64,000 bases of DNA from Aequorivita lipolytica (GCF_007997135.1 NZ_VORU01000004.1:124001-188000), one strand, 5' to 3'. Shown: positions 34,955-44,557, counted from the stretch's first letter. Notes: generated from the sequence alone by a model not told the origin. Numbers and translations: made by a program.

Positions 34955-37156
34955 ATGCAAACAGAACAGTTTTACTACGACAACCAAGTTGTCAAAAAAT
35001 TCATCAATGCGACCATTTTTTGGGGACTCATTGGTATGAGTGTCGGCTTATTGCTGGCCTTTATGTTTTTGTTCCCAAATATGACTGATGGCATTTCTTG
35101 GCTCAGTTTTGGGCGTTTGAGGCCATTGCACACCAATGCAGTTATTTTTGCTTTCGTGGGTAACGCCATTTTCGCTGGGGTTTATTATTCCACCCAACGT
35201 TTGCTGAAAGCACGTATGTGGAGCGATTTTTTGAGCAATTTAAATTTTTGGGGCTGGCAAGCCATTATTGTTGGCGCAGCAATTACGCTTCCTTTGGGTT
35301 ATTCAACTTCAAAAGAATATGCCGAGCTGGAATGGCCTTTTGATATTGCCATTGCAATAATCTGGGTAGCCTTTGGCCTAAACTTGATTATGACAATGGT
35401 TAAAAGACGCCAACGTCACTTATATGTTGCAATTTGGTTCTATTTGGCAACCTTTGTTACCGTTGCCGTGTTGCATATTGTAAACAGTATGGCAATTCCC
35501 GTAACTGCTCTTAAAAGTTACTCAATGTACGCCGGTGTTCAGGATGCTCTTGTGCAGTGGTGGTATGGGCATAATGCGGTTGCATTTTTCTTGACCACAC
35601 CTTTCTTGGGATTGATGTATTATTTTGTACCGAAAGCGGCGAATAGACCGGTATATTCATACCGACTTTCTATAGTTCACTTTTGGTCTTTAATCTTTAT
35701 ATATATTTGGGCAGGACCGCACCACTTATTGTACACAGCATTGCCAGAATGGGCACAGAACTTGGGAGTTGCATTTTCGGTGATGCTTTTGGCTCCGTCT
35801 TGGGGTGGTATGATAAACGGTCTGTTGACACTTCGTGGCGCTTGGGACAAAGTACGTGTTGACCCAGTTTTAAAATTTATGGTGGTGGCCATTACCGGTT
35901 ATGGTATGGCAACCTTTGAAGGCCCTATGCTTTCACTTAAAAACGTAAACGCCATTGCCCACTTTAGCGACTGGATTATTGCACACGTGCACGTTGGCGC
36001 ACTTGCCTGGAATGGTTTCTTGACCTTTGGTATGATCTATTGGATGGTGCCGCGTCTTTTCAAAACAAAATTGTATTCCATTAAATTGGCGAATGCGCAT
36101 TTCTGGATTGGAACCTTGGGTATCATAATGTATGCGCTCCCAATGTATGTTGCAGGATTTATGCAAGCTTCTATGTGGAACCAGTTTAACCCAGATGGAA
36201 CGCTTACTTATGGTAACTTCCTAGAGACGGTTACGCAAATTATGCCAATGTACTGGATGCGCGCCATTGGCGGAACCCTATTTATTACAGGAGCGTTCAT
36301 TATGCTTTACAACGTAGTAATGACGGCAAGAAGAGGTAGCAAGGTTACTGATGAACTAGCAGAGGCAGCACCACTTTCTCCAGTAACAAAAAGACAGACT
36401 TCAGGCGAAGGCTACCACACTTGGCTTGAGCGCCGTCCAATTAAATTAACCATTTACGCAACCATCGCCATATTAATTGGTGGTGCCGTACAGATTATAC
36501 CTTCCTTGATGGTTGATGATTATGTACCTGTAATCTCGAGTGTAAAACCATATACTCCACTAGAACTGGAAGGACGAGACATTTACATACGAGAAGGCTG
36601 CGTTGGCTGCCACTCGCAAATGGTAAGACCTTTTAGAAGTGAAGTGGAACGTTATGGCGAATATTCTAAATCGGGAGAATTTGTTTACGATCACCCCTTC
36701 CTTTGGGGAAGTAAACGTACTGGGCCAGACTTGCACCGTGTAGGTGGAAAGTATTCTGATAACTGGCACTTAAACCATATGTATGATCCGCAGAGTACTT
36801 CTTCGGGTTCTATTATGCCTTCCTATAAATGGTTAATAAATTCTGAATTGGACAAATCTGATACTGAGGCTAAAATGAAGGCAATGGTTACGCTTGGGGT
36901 TCCTTATACCGAAGAAGAAATAGCCAATGCACAAAAATGGATGGACGAGCAAGGAACCAAGATTGAGGAAAACCTTTACAGCGATCCAGATTTTGTAGCC
37001 ACTTACGAAGCAAGCAAGAAATATGCTGCGGAAAACGGGGAAGAATTCGTCGAAATGAAGAATCGTGAAATCGTGGCTGTAATTGCGTACTTGCAGCGAT
37101 TGGGAACTGATATTAAAGTAGATAACGCTGAAAACGCTTCAGCTAAAAACCAATAG
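34955..37156 (+). CDS. ccoNO: cbb3-type cytochrome c oxidase, fused subunits I and II
   Basis: A 733-residue fusion. Residues 1 to about 480 are CcoN: RLRPLHTNAVIFAF (low-spin heme His), QWWYGHNAVAFFLT (CuB His), GPHHLLYTALPEW (His-His) and DWIIAHVHVGALAWNG (heme ligands). Residues about 500-733 are CcoO, with a heme motif EGCVGCHSQMVRPF (about 549) and distal Met in SGSIMPSYKWL. It reduces O2 to water with high affinity and pumps protons. N-O fusion is normal in Bacteroidetes. Confidence 0.96.
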   Translation: MQTEQFYYDNQVVKKFINATIFWGLIGMSVGLLLAFMFLFPNMTDGISWLSFGRLRPLHTNAVIFAFVGNAIFAGVYYSTQRLLKARMWSDFLSNLNFWGWQAIIVGAAITLPLGYSTSKEYAELEWPFDIAIAIIWVAFGLNLIMTMVKRRQRHLYVAIWFYLATFVTVAVLHIVNSMAIPVTALKSYSMYAGVQDALVQWWYGHNAVAFFLTTPFLGLMYYFVPKAANRPVYSYRLSIVHFWSLIFIYIWAGPHHLLYTALPEWAQNLGVAFSVMLLAPSWGGMINGLLTLRGAWDKVRVDPVLKFMVVAITGYGMATFEGPMLSLKNVNAIAHFSDWIIAHVHVGALAWNGFLTFGMIYWMVPRLFKTKLYSIKLANAHFWIGTLGIIMYALPMYVAGFMQASMWNQFNPDGTLTYGNFLETVTQIMPMYWMRAIGGTLFITGAFIMLYNVVMTARRGSKVTDELAEAAPLSPVTKRQTSGEGYHTWLERRPIKLTIYATIAILIGGAVQIIPSLMVDDYVPVISSVKPYTPLELEGRDIYIREGCVGCHSQMVRPFRSEVERYGEYSKSGEFVYDHPFLWGSKRTGPDLHRVGGKYSDNWHLNHMYDPQSTSSGSIMPSYKWLINSELDKSDTEAKMKAMVTLGVPYTEEEIANAQKWMDEQGTKIEENLYSDPDFVATYEASKKYAAENGEEFVEMKNREIVAVIAYLQRLGTDIKVDNAENASAKNQ

Positions 37157-37158
37157 TT

Positions 37159-37356
37159 ATGTTGAAATTTGTAAAAGGAAACCTCGAGAACATAGATAAT
37201 GTTCAAATATATCCAATGATTTCACTGTTGATATTCTTCTTCTTTTTTGTTGCACTTTTTTATTGGGTGATCACGGCAAAAAAGGAACACATTGAAGAAG
37301 TGAGCAATATTCCATTGGAGTCTGATACTAACAACCAAAACGAAGAAGTACTATGA
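37159..37356 (+). CDS. ccoQ: CcoQ-like small subunit
   Basis: A 65-residue protein with one helix (about 18-40) and a hydrophilic acidic tail, placed between ccoNO and ccoP like CcoQ/FixQ. It overlaps ccoP by 4 bp. Sequence conservation in this family is low, so the call relies on position and topology. Confidence 0.8.
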   Translation: MLKFVKGNLENIDNVQIYPMISLLIFFFFFVALFYWVITAKKEHIEEVSNIPLESDTNNQNEEVL

Positions 37357-38333
37357 AAACAGCATCATATTTAAGAGTTATTGGCTTTGCCATACTTGCA
37401 TTTTTTCTGCTGGAATTTACCATTGATTCTGGCGATCAGTGGGCTATTGTGAAACATCCAATTATATGGGCCGTTTTGGGAATGTTAGTCCTTTTCGCCC
37501 TAGCATTGGAGATTGTTGCTTCAGCGCTGCAGCGTATCCTTTTTGGAGGTTTAAATCCTGAAGCAAAAGAGCGCTATTTAACTGCTGAACAGATTCGAGA
37601 AGACAATCGTTTTGGATGGTTTAAAAGAAAATATGAAGATATGCTCGGAGCCAAACCTATGGCAAAAGAGCAGGAAATTGTTTTGGATCACAATTACGAC
37701 GGTATCCGTGAGCTGGACAATACCTTGCCGCCGTGGTGGGTTTATATGTTTTATGCAACTATCATCTTTGCGGTGGTCTATTTGGTACGTTATGAAATTT
37801 TTGACGGTACAAACCAAACAGAAGAATTTGAAATAGAAGTTGCTCAAGCAAAAATAGAAGTGGAAGAATTCAAAAAAAATAACAAAGATCTTATAGATTT
37901 TAATACCGTTGAGATGCTTGCCGATGCCAGCGATATTAATGCAGGGAAAGGTATTTTTGTAGCCAATTGCGTTGCCTGCCATAAAGATAGTGGTGGAGGA
38001 GGTATTGGTCCAAACCTAACAGATGATCATTGGATTTTAGGTGGTGGAATTAAGAACATTTTCAATACTATAAGTGAAGGTGGTCGTGCAGGTAAAGGTA
38101 TGATTGCTTGGAAAACAGATCTTAAGCCTAGCGAAATGGCACAAGTATCCAGTTACGTAATGACACTTCACGGAACTAACCCAGTTGATGCAAAGGAACC
38201 TGAAGGCGATGTTTGGGTAGATGAAAATGCACCTGTTGATAATGTGGAGGTGAAGGTAATTGACTCAACCAAAATTGAATTAAAAATAACCGATGATCCG
38301 GTTATTGATGACTTGCAAGCAGGAGGAAAATAA
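37353..38333 (+). CDS. ccoP: cbb3 oxidase subunit III, CcoP, with a single heme-c domain
   Basis: A 326-residue protein with two N-terminal helices (about 5-22, 32-52), the CcoP segment ELDNTLPPWWVYMFYATIIFAVVYLV (about 118-145) and one cytochrome c domain (NCVACHKDSGGGGIGPNL, about 207-224; Met in GKGMIAWK). Proteobacterial CcoP has two heme motifs; only one is present here, as is common in Bacteroidetes. The acidic C-terminal tail has no motif. It delivers electrons to the oxidase. Confidence 0.93.
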   Translation: MKTASYLRVIGFAILAFFLLEFTIDSGDQWAIVKHPIIWAVLGMLVLFALALEIVASALQRILFGGLNPEAKERYLTAEQIREDNRFGWFKRKYEDMLGAKPMAKEQEIVLDHNYDGIRELDNTLPPWWVYMFYATIIFAVVYLVRYEIFDGTNQTEEFEIEVAQAKIEVEEFKKNNKDLIDFNTVEMLADASDINAGKGIFVANCVACHKDSGGGGIGPNLTDDHWILGGGIKNIFNTISEGGRAGKGMIAWKTDLKPSEMAQVSSYVMTLHGTNPVDAKEPEGDVWVDENAPVDNVEVKVIDSTKIELKITDDPVIDDLQAGGK

Positions 38334-38354
38334 TAAAAATTAAATTTCTAAAAA

Positions 38355-39785
38355 TTGGATACCCCAGAAAACGAACGTTTCAGAGATACTATTGGAACCA
38401 TAAACGAAGAAGGCAAAAGAGCTTGGGTTTACCCTAAGAAACCTTCAGGGAAATTGTACCAATACAGAAAATACGTAAGCTATTTTTTACTTGCGTGCTT
38501 GTTTGCTGCTCCGTTTATAAAAATTAATGGCAATCAATTTTTGCTCTTTAATGTTTTGGAGCGCCGTTTCAATATTTTTGGATTTCCCTTTTGGCCACAG
38601 GATTTTTATTTGTTCGTGATTATGATGATTATTGGTGTGGTATTTATCCTTTTATTTACCGCCGCCTTTGGAAGAATTTTTTGTGGATGGATTTGCCCTC
38701 AGACCATTTTTATGGAAATGGTTTTCAGAAGAATTGAATACTGGATTGATGGCGACAGAGGTGCGCAAATACGTTTAGCCAAACAAGCTTGGAATGCCGA
38801 AAAGGTTAAAAAACGTGCTCTCAAATGGATCATTTTCTTTATTATTTCATTTTTGATTGCCAATGTGTTTTTAGCCTATTTTATAGGGAGCGACCGTTTA
38901 ATACAATACGTTTTTGAAGGTCCACTCGATCATATAAGCACTTTGATTTCCTTATTGATTTTTACGAGTGTTTTCTATTTTGTCTTTGCTTGGTTTAGAG
39001 AGCAGGTTTGTATTATTGCTTGCCCATACGGCAGGTTACAAGGGGTTTTGCTTGACAATAAATCTATCGTTGTGGCTTACGACCATAAGCGCGGTGAAAA
39101 AGAAGTTGGCAGAGCAAAATTCAGGAAAAACGAAGATCGCGAAGCTTCTGGAAAAGGGGACTGTATTGACTGTTTTCAATGTGTGCATGTTTGCCCAACA
39201 GGTATTGATATCCGTAATGGAACCCAGTTGGAATGCGTAAATTGTACAGCTTGTATTGACGAATGCGATACCATTATGGAAGCGGTGAACCTACCGAAAG
39301 GATTGATTCGCTATGCAAGTGAGGAAAATATTGAGAAGAAGGCGCCATTCAAGTTTACGCCACGCCTGAAAGGATATACAGCCGTTTTAGTAATTTTAAT
39401 CGGCGTACTTTCAGGTTTATTGTTTTTGAGAAGTGACGTGGAAGCAAACATACTTAGACTACCAGGCCAACTTTATGAGCATAAAGCTGACAATATAATA
39501 AGCAATGTTTTCACGTATAAATTGCTAAATAAAACCACGAAAGAAATTAAGGATATTCACTTTAAGTTGAAATCTCCAAAAGGGATAATACGCACCGTGA
39601 AACAAGGAGAAATTTTGGTTCCTGCACAAGATTTGGCAGAAGGGACCCTCTTTATTGAAATAAACAACGCTGCCCTAAGTGGAGATAAAAACCGCGCGGT
39701 AATTGAAGTTTACAGTGGGGAGGATTTAATTGAAACTACAAGCGTTACATTTTTGGGGCCGCGAAATTATAATCAAGGCGGGTGA
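38355..39785 (+). CDS. ccoG: CcoG, polyferredoxin for cbb3 assembly
   Basis: A 476-residue membrane ferredoxin: helices near residues 36-55, 82-105, 155-175 and 195-212; a cysteine motif CGWICPQTIFMEMVFRRIEYW, another in CIIACPYGRLQG, and two 4Fe-4S motifs CIDCFQCVHVCPTG and CVNCTACIDECD. A periplasmic Ig-like domain (from about 360) closes the protein. CcoG reduces Cu(II) for cbb3 assembly. The start is TTG at 38355; no ATG is available before the conserved N-terminus. Confidence 0.94.
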   Translation: MDTPENERFRDTIGTINEEGKRAWVYPKKPSGKLYQYRKYVSYFLLACLFAAPFIKINGNQFLLFNVLERRFNIFGFPFWPQDFYLFVIMMIIGVVFILLFTAAFGRIFCGWICPQTIFMEMVFRRIEYWIDGDRGAQIRLAKQAWNAEKVKKRALKWIIFFIISFLIANVFLAYFIGSDRLIQYVFEGPLDHISTLISLLIFTSVFYFVFAWFREQVCIIACPYGRLQGVLLDNKSIVVAYDHKRGEKEVGRAKFRKNEDREASGKGDCIDCFQCVHVCPTGIDIRNGTQLECVNCTACIDECDTIMEAVNLPKGLIRYASEENIEKKAPFKFTPRLKGYTAVLVILIGVLSGLLFLRSDVEANILRLPGQLYEHKADNIISNVFTYKLLNKTTKEIKDIHFKLKSPKGIIRTVKQGEILVPAQDLAEGTLFIEINNAALSGDKNRAVIEVYSGEDLIETTSVTFLGPRNYNQGG

Positions 39786-39857
39786 TGGGTGCTAGATGAC
39801 CGAAATCTACACTTGTGAAAAAGTAGTAAAAAATAGAAATGATTAATAAATAATATT

Positions 39858-40304
39858 ATGAAAATGAATTGGGGAACAGGATTGGCGATTGTATTGATAC
39901 TTTTTATTGGGTTTATTATGTTTTTCGTTATAAAAATAAGTACCGATAAAAAATACGATTACGATCTGGTTACCGAAGAATACTACAAAAAAGAATTGGT
40001 CTTCCAAAAAGCGATGGATGACGAGGAGAATTCGAATACCTTAAGTGGAAGTATTTTAGGTGAAAAAACCGAAGCCGGCTGGATGCTAACGTTTCCGGAA
40101 AATCTGGATTATTCCAAAATCACGGGTACGGTTCTTCTTTATAGACCTTCTAACAAAAAGCTTGATTTTCAAATTCCTTTGCAATTATCCGCCAAAAATT
40201 TGCTAATACCAGACGACCGCTTAGTAGCGGGACGATGGAACACTATTATTCAGTGGAACTATGAAGGAGAAGATTATTTGTATAAAAACGAAATAGTTTA
40301 TTAG
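39858..40304 (+). CDS. ccoH: FixH/CcoH family protein
   Basis: A 148-residue protein with one N-terminal helix (7-28) and the FixH motif KKYDYDLVTEEYYKKELVFQKAMD, then a small beta domain ending YKNEIVY. It is an assembly or stability factor of cbb3 oxidase. It follows ccoG by 72 bp. Confidence 0.9.
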   Translation: MKMNWGTGLAIVLILFIGFIMFFVIKISTDKKYDYDLVTEEYYKKELVFQKAMDDEENSNTLSGSILGEKTEAGWMLTFPENLDYSKITGTVLLYRPSNKKLDFQIPLQLSAKNLLIPDDRLVAGRWNTIIQWNYEGEDYLYKNEIVY

Positions 40305-40314
40305 CAGAAATCTA

Positions 40315-40332
40315 TCCCGATAGCTAGCGGGA
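40315..40332. repeat. Short imperfect palindrome of the CCCGATAGC type
   Basis: TCCCGATAGCTAGCGGGA, a dyad with one mismatched pair, between ccoH and the next gene. Very similar short palindromes are common in intergenic DNA of Flavobacteriia. It may be an mRNA structure or a dispersed repeat. Confidence 0.55.
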
Positions 40333-40357
40333 GAAATCGAAATTGAACATTCAATAA

Positions 40358-41107
40358 ATGTTATACACAGCACTCATATTCGGATTATTGGGAAGTTTCC
40401 ACTGCGTGGGGATGTGCGGGCCTATTGCATTTTTATTACCGGTAGATCGAAATAATAATGTAAAGAAAATAGGACAGATTTTTCTGTATCATTTCGGAAG
40501 AATTTTGGCTTACAGCATTCTAGGTCTCGTTTTCGGTTTGGTGGGAAAAAGTTTAAATTTATTCGGGTTTCAGCAACAACTCTCTATTTTAATTGGTGTT
40601 TTGATGCTTGTCGTTATATTTATTCCACAAAAAACCTTCAACAATTATAATTTTTCAAAACCTGTTTATAGATTAATTTCCAAAGTAAAGTCTGCTTTGG
40701 GGAAGGAACTTAAAAAGAGAACCCCAGATACTTTTTTGACCATTGGTTTTTTAAATGGCTTTCTTCCATGTGGGCTGGTATATATGGCTGTTTTTGGAGC
40801 GATAGCTTCGGGAAATGCTTTGCAGGGAAGCTTATATATGGCCGTATTCGGGCTGGGAACCATCCCGTTGATGACTTCGGCAATATATCTTGGCAACTTT
40901 TTAAATGGACAGGTGCGTCAACGTATTCGCCGTGCAATTCCGGTGCTTGTAGTAATTATAGGCTGTCTTTTTATTGTTCGCGGTTTGGGATTGGGGATTC
41001 CCTATGTTTCGCCCAAACCAATTACCGAAACCGTTGATGCCAATTATAATTGCCAACCAATGGCATTAGAAAATGAATCAATCAATCAATCAATCAATAA
41101 CCATTAA
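40358..41107 (+). CDS. Sulfite exporter TauE/SafE-like membrane protein of the cbb3 cluster
   Basis: A 249-residue protein with six predicted helices. The motif GLLGSFHCVGMCGPIAFLLP (about 7-26), with a metal-binding His-Cys-x2-Met-Cys set, and FLNGFLPCGLVYMAVFGA (about 130-147) identify the UreH/SafE-like branch found in cbb3 operons, thought to aid copper handling. The C-terminal tail is encoded partly by a tetranucleotide repeat (41076-41095). Confidence 0.87.
   Translation: MLYTALIFGLLGSFHCVGMCGPIAFLLPVDRNNNVKKIGQIFLYHFGRILAYSILGLVFGLVGKSLNLFGFQQQLSILIGVLMLVVIFIPQKTFNNYNFSKPVYRLISKVKSALGKELKKRTPDTFLTIGFLNGFLPCGLVYMAVFGAIASGNALQGSLYMAVFGLGTIPLMTSAIYLGNFLNGQVRQRIRRAIPVLVVIIGCLFIVRGLGLGIPYVSPKPITETVDANYNCQPMALENESINQSINNH
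41076..41095. repeat. Tetranucleotide tandem repeat (AATC)5 inside a coding region
   Basis: Five AATC units encode part of the C-terminal tail (ESINQSINNH) of the SafE-like protein. Unit loss or gain would shift the frame of the last residues only. Confidence 0.7.
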
Positions 41108-41109
41108 AT

Positions 41110-41286
41110 ATGATGACAATGACAAATACAATCTTACCACTAGCCAATTGGGGTATGGGTACCGCAATTATTATTTTTTTCGCAGTATTATGTGTTGCGC
41201 TTACCGCTATAGTAGTTAGCTTTGTTTTAGGCGGCAAGAAGAAGAGTGATGATGAAGTTAACTCTTCTGAAAATGAAAATCTTTAA
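41110..41286 (+). CDS. Tiny single-helix membrane protein
   Basis: A 58-residue reading frame beginning MMTMTNTILPLANWGMG, one hydrophobic helix (about 18-40) and a charged tail GGKKKSDDEVNSSENENL. It starts 2 bp after the preceding stop, which supports translation as the next gene of the cbb3 operon. It resembles no family I can name. It could be a small oxidase-associated subunit. Confidence 0.6.
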   Translation: MMTMTNTILPLANWGMGTAIIIFFAVLCVALTAIVVSFVLGGKKKSDDEVNSSENENL

Positions 41287-41321
41287 AAGCGTATTGCCAT
41301 TAAATGAATTATAGCAATTAT

Positions 41322-41353
41322 GAAATCATTTTCAATTGTTTGATAATGATTTC
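41322..41353. repeat. 9-bp inverted repeat between the two tiny membrane protein genes
   Basis: GAAATCATT (41322-41330) and AATGATTTC (41345-41353) with a 14-nt spacer. It contains TGA and TCA half-sites but not with the 6-nt spacing of the FNR-like boxes. Operator or RNA hairpin. Confidence 0.5.
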
Positions 41354-41386
41354 CATTAAACCTATTAAAACATTAAATCTAAACAG

Positions 41387-41572
41387 ATGAAAGTGATAAA
41401 CACAATTCCGTTGGTTGATTTTTCAGGTGGCGTAGTAGTAACCGTAATTTCAGTCGTTGTATGTTTCGCCATTATCGGCGGACTATTTTTTTTTGTGAAG
41501 CGAAGCAAAAAACGAAAAAACATGGTTCACAATAAGAAAAAGAAAAACGACGAACCAGAAAATAGAAGTTAG
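41387..41572 (+). CDS. Tiny single-helix membrane protein, basic tail
   Basis: A 61-residue protein with a helix (about 13-38) and a very basic tail (KRSKKRKNMVHNKKKKN). Together with the 58-residue gene before it, it ends the cbb3 region. Its ATG is 100 bp downstream of the previous gene. No family recognised. Confidence 0.55.
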   Translation: MKVINTIPLVDFSGGVVVTVISVVVCFAIIGGLFFFVKRSKKRKNMVHNKKKKNDEPENRS

Positions 41573-41654
41573 CCGTTAGCTTTGAGTCGAGATATTTAAG
41601 AGATGAGGTTTTAGAAATTTTCTCATCACTGTTTCCTGTTTTTTTTGAAATAGA

Positions 41655-42275
41655 TTATTCCGCTAAGTCAATAATTGCTTGTACGGTTTCTTTGTTGTCC
41701 ACGCCTAAACCTTCTTGCTGATGCGCCATTTCGCCGTTTTGGTCAAAAACACTAATAATGTTTGAATGTGAGAAATCCATTGGTGAAATTTGTTTGTAGT
41801 TCACTGCCAGCACGGCGGCAAACTCACGTGTATCTCCTAAGGTACCGCGCAAAAAGAGCCATTTATCATCTTCCATTTCGTTTTCTTTGGCAAATGCTTT
41901 TAGTTTCTCTGGAGTATCCGTTTCTGGATCAATGCTCACAAAAACATACTGAACATCATCCTTCTTTTCATCAGGTATTTGTTTTTCAATATTGCGCATA
42001 TCTGCAACTAAGCGGGGACAGGCAGCTTTGCAGGTTGTGTATATCATAACCATTACAACCACCTTTCCTTGTAAGCTTTTTAGTTCAATCTCTTCACCGT
42101 TTTGGGTGGTCCAGTTTGAGGGAAGATTGTAGATGGACATTTCGGGAATGGCTTCACCTTCGCCTTTTTTTACCTTTGCAGTTTCAGTGGTATCGGTATT
42201 TTTTTCTGAAGAATTATTACAGGAAAACAATGTTGCTAAAGCAAACATTATTATTACATATCTAAAATTTTTCAT
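41655..42275 (-). CDS. SCO1/SenC-family copper chaperone lipoprotein
   Basis: The start at 42275 gives a lipoprotein signal MKNFRYVIIMFALATLFSC; a longer frame from 42311 would overlap the upstream gene. The 206-residue product has a thioredoxin fold with the Cu-binding Cys pair TTCKAACP and the distant His in MDFSHSNII. It delivers copper, here probably to NirK because it is last in the nirK operon, or to cbb3 oxidase. Confidence 0.92.
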   Translation of the reverse strand: MKNFRYVIIMFALATLFSCNNSSEKNTDTTETAKVKKGEGEAIPEMSIYNLPSNWTTQNGEEIELKSLQGKVVVMVMIYTTCKAACPRLVADMRNIEKQIPDEKKDDVQYVFVSIDPETDTPEKLKAFAKENEMEDDKWLFLRGTLGDTREFAAVLAVNYKQISPMDFSHSNIISVFDQNGEMAHQQEGLGVDNKETVQAIIDLAE

Positions 42276-42288
42276 CTTTTGTGAGTTT

Positions 42289-43062
42289 TTAGTTTTCAAC
42301 ATCTTTAGCACAGCGAAACCCTAAATTTTGGGAAGAATAGCGAGCTTTCATACTTCCGCGGAAAGCATAGCGCATAAAAGCGGCATAGTTCATTAAATCT
42401 GAAGCGCCAATTGCCGCGCTTCCGCAGAATAGGTTTGAATCTTTATCAACGTCTTTTCGAGATTCTCCCGAAATTAAGACGGAATTGAAATCTAAAGTCC
42501 ATTCCCAAACCAAACCGTGAAGATCATAAATTCCCCAATAATTTTTGAAAGTTTCGCCAATAGGGTTATTGTAAGTTTTGGGAGTTTCATACCAACCTAA
42601 AATATACTGATTGTATGTTTCTATTTCTCTTGCGTCAGGTACGTCTTCATTTGCCATAGCTGCAAATTCCCACTCATCCATGGTTGGGAGCCGCTTGCCT
42701 TGGCACTCGCAGTATTTTTTGGCAGCAAACCAAGAAACAGTGGTTACTGGTGCGTTTGGCAGGCCTATAAAAGTTTCATCATTCTTCCATTTGGTTAAAT
42801 AACTTTCATCGGCAAATAAGCGTTTTATATTGCTTTTTTTCCATTGAGGGTTTTCCTGTACAAATTTCAAATAATCTGAATTTGAAACTGGAAGAACATC
42901 CATTTTAAAAGGCTCAATTTTTACCACTTTATCTTCAGCGCCATATAGCGGTAAATAAACACCGCCTTTTACTAGAACCATTTTATCATTTTGGGCTGTA
43001 ACCTCACAAAATAATGAAAGGAGCAAGAAAAGGGCGGTGCTGTAAATTTTCAAGTTGAACAA
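42289..43062 (-). CDS. SUMF1/FGE-sulfatase-domain protein of the nirK operon
   Basis: A 257-residue secreted protein (signal residues 1-23) with the SUMF1 fold: VKGGVYLPLYG, PVTTVSWFAAKKYCECQGKRLPTMDEWEFAA, YDLHGLVWEWT and a final SSQNLGFRCA. The formylglycine-generating active-site cysteine pair is not evident, so another activity is likely. It lies 3 bp after nirK; SUMF1-like genes occur beside nirK in several Bacteroidetes, suggesting a role in nitrite reductase maturation. Confidence 0.88.
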   Translation of the reverse strand: MFNLKIYSTALFLLLSLFCEVTAQNDKMVLVKGGVYLPLYGAEDKVVKIEPFKMDVLPVSNSDYLKFVQENPQWKKSNIKRLFADESYLTKWKNDETFIGLPNAPVTTVSWFAAKKYCECQGKRLPTMDEWEFAAMANEDVPDAREIETYNQYILGWYETPKTYNNPIGETFKNYWGIYDLHGLVWEWTLDFNSVLISGESRKDVDKDSNLFCGSAAIGASDLMNYAAFMRYAFRGSMKARYSSQNLGFRCAKDVEN

Positions 43063-43065
43063 TTT

Positions 43066-44532
43066 TTATTGGTTTCTAACGGCTTTCACCATTTCGGGAG
43101 TAACTTCTTTTTTAGAATTGCCCCAACTGTTATAAACGTAAGTAAGTACGTTTGAAACTTCCTCATCACTAAGTGCCTGTGCGGTCATAACACTGTTGTA
43201 ATTTTTACCGTTTACGGTTATTTCGCCTGTTTTTCCGTGCAACACTATGTCTATGGCTCGGTTAACGTCAGCATTTAAGTAGTCTGCTTTTGCTAGTGGG
43301 GGAAAAGCTCCTTCAATACCCTGCCCATTTGCTTGGTGACAGGCCAAACAAGTAGCCATATATTTGTCTTTTCCGAATTGCATTTTTTCTTCAAAACTTA
43401 AGGCTTTTATCTCTTCTTTTACCGTTTTATTTCCCGCGGTAGGCATTGACTGTATTACTCCTCCTTCTGGAAGATAAATACCATCACGAATTTCTCCAGA
43501 ATAGATTGTTTTATTTTCTTCACCTTCAACTTTTAACATAGCGAGAGCCCCTTTATTAAATGCTCTAAATATGGAGTGATCTACTAAGATAAAAGTTCCC
43601 GGAACATCCACACGGAATTCAACGATAGCTGCACCTCCAGCAGGAATTAGTGTAGTCTGTACGTTATCGTTTATTAGACTTCCACCTTCAACATGAACTT
43701 TGTCAAAGATTTCGCCAATTACGTGAAAGGAGGAAACTAAATTAGGTCCGCCATTTCCGACAAAAAGACGTACTGTTTCGCCCACTTTTGCTGTAAGTGC
43801 ATTGTCTCCTGTCATGGCACCTACGTGTCCATTAAAAACTACATAGTCTGCTTTTTCATCAATCGCTTTCTGCATATCAAATGCCTGAAGGCCTCGGTCT
43901 CCGTAGGATCCTTCAGTATAAAAATCACCTTGCATAATGTAGTATTCTTTGTCAACCGGTGCTAAACCACCTTCCGGTTCAACTAAAATTAGACCGTACA
44001 TTCCGTTGGCAATGTGCATTCCTACTGGCGCGGTCGCACAATGGTAAACATACAATCCAGGGTTAAGCACTTTAAAAGAAAAAACTTTTTCGTGACCAGG
44101 TGCAACAAAGGAAGATTCTGCTCCACCACCTGGGCCATTCACGGCGTGAAGGTCAATGTTGTGAGGTAATTTATTATCTGGGTGGTTTTTTAGGTGAAAT
44201 TCAACCTCATCGCCCACGCGTGTTCTTATAAAACTTCCGGGAACTGTTCCGCCGAAGGTCCAGTAAACGTACTTTACGCCGCTGGTCATTTCGCCTTCGC
44301 GTTCTTGAATTTCAAGATCTACGATTAGTTTTTTTGCCATACGTTTACCAATAGGAGTTGGCACGAATGGCGGGGAAGTAAGCTCCGCAGTCATCTCTTG
44401 ATTTACGGGAATATCCACAGTGTCATTATATTTTTTATCAGACTGATCATTTACACAACTTGAAAGAAATGCAATGGTGCAAAGACCGACTAGCATTTTT
44501 GTAACGAAGATTTTTTTAAGATTTAGTTTCAT
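43066..44532 (-). CDS. nirK: Copper nitrite reductase with C-terminal cytochrome c domain
   Basis: A 488-residue lipoprotein (C26 in AFLSSC). Two cupredoxin domains carry type 1 and type 2 copper ligands: [37 protein letters not shown] and [15 protein letters not shown] class I cytochrome c domain is fused at the end (C395-LA-C-H399, [14 protein letters not shown], ending [13 protein letters not shown]). It reduces nitrite to NO in the periplasm; the heme domain can receive electrons directly. It is second in the operon. Confidence 0.97.
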   Translation of the reverse strand: MKLNLKKIFVTKMLVGLCTIAFLSSCVNDQSDKKYNDTVDIPVNQEMTAELTSPPFVPTPIGKRMAKKLIVDLEIQEREGEMTSGVKYVYWTFGGTVPGSFIRTRVGDEVEFHLKNHPDNKLPHNIDLHAVNGPGGGAESSFVAPGHEKVFSFKVLNPGLYVYHCATAPVGMHIANGMYGLILVEPEGGLAPVDKEYYIMQGDFYTEGSYGDRGLQAFDMQKAIDEKADYVVFNGHVGAMTGDNALTAKVGETVRLFVGNGGPNLVSSFHVIGEIFDKVHVEGGSLINDNVQTTLIPAGGAAIVEFRVDVPGTFILVDHSIFRAFNKGALAMLKVEGEENKTIYSGEIRDGIYLPEGGVIQSMPTAGNKTVKEEIKALSFEEKMQFGKDKYMATCLACHQANGQGIEGAFPPLAKADYLNADVNRAIDIVLHGKTGEITVNGKNYNSVMTAQALSDEEVSNVLTYVYNSWGNSKKEVTPEMVKAVRNQ

Positions 44533-44557
44533 GGGTTATATTTTAAAAGTGGTTGTT

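Noticed and set aside
41322-41353. Thirteenth FNR-like box
   Set aside because: The TGA and TCA half-sites are not separated by 6 nt, and there is no TTTR at the 27-nt offset.
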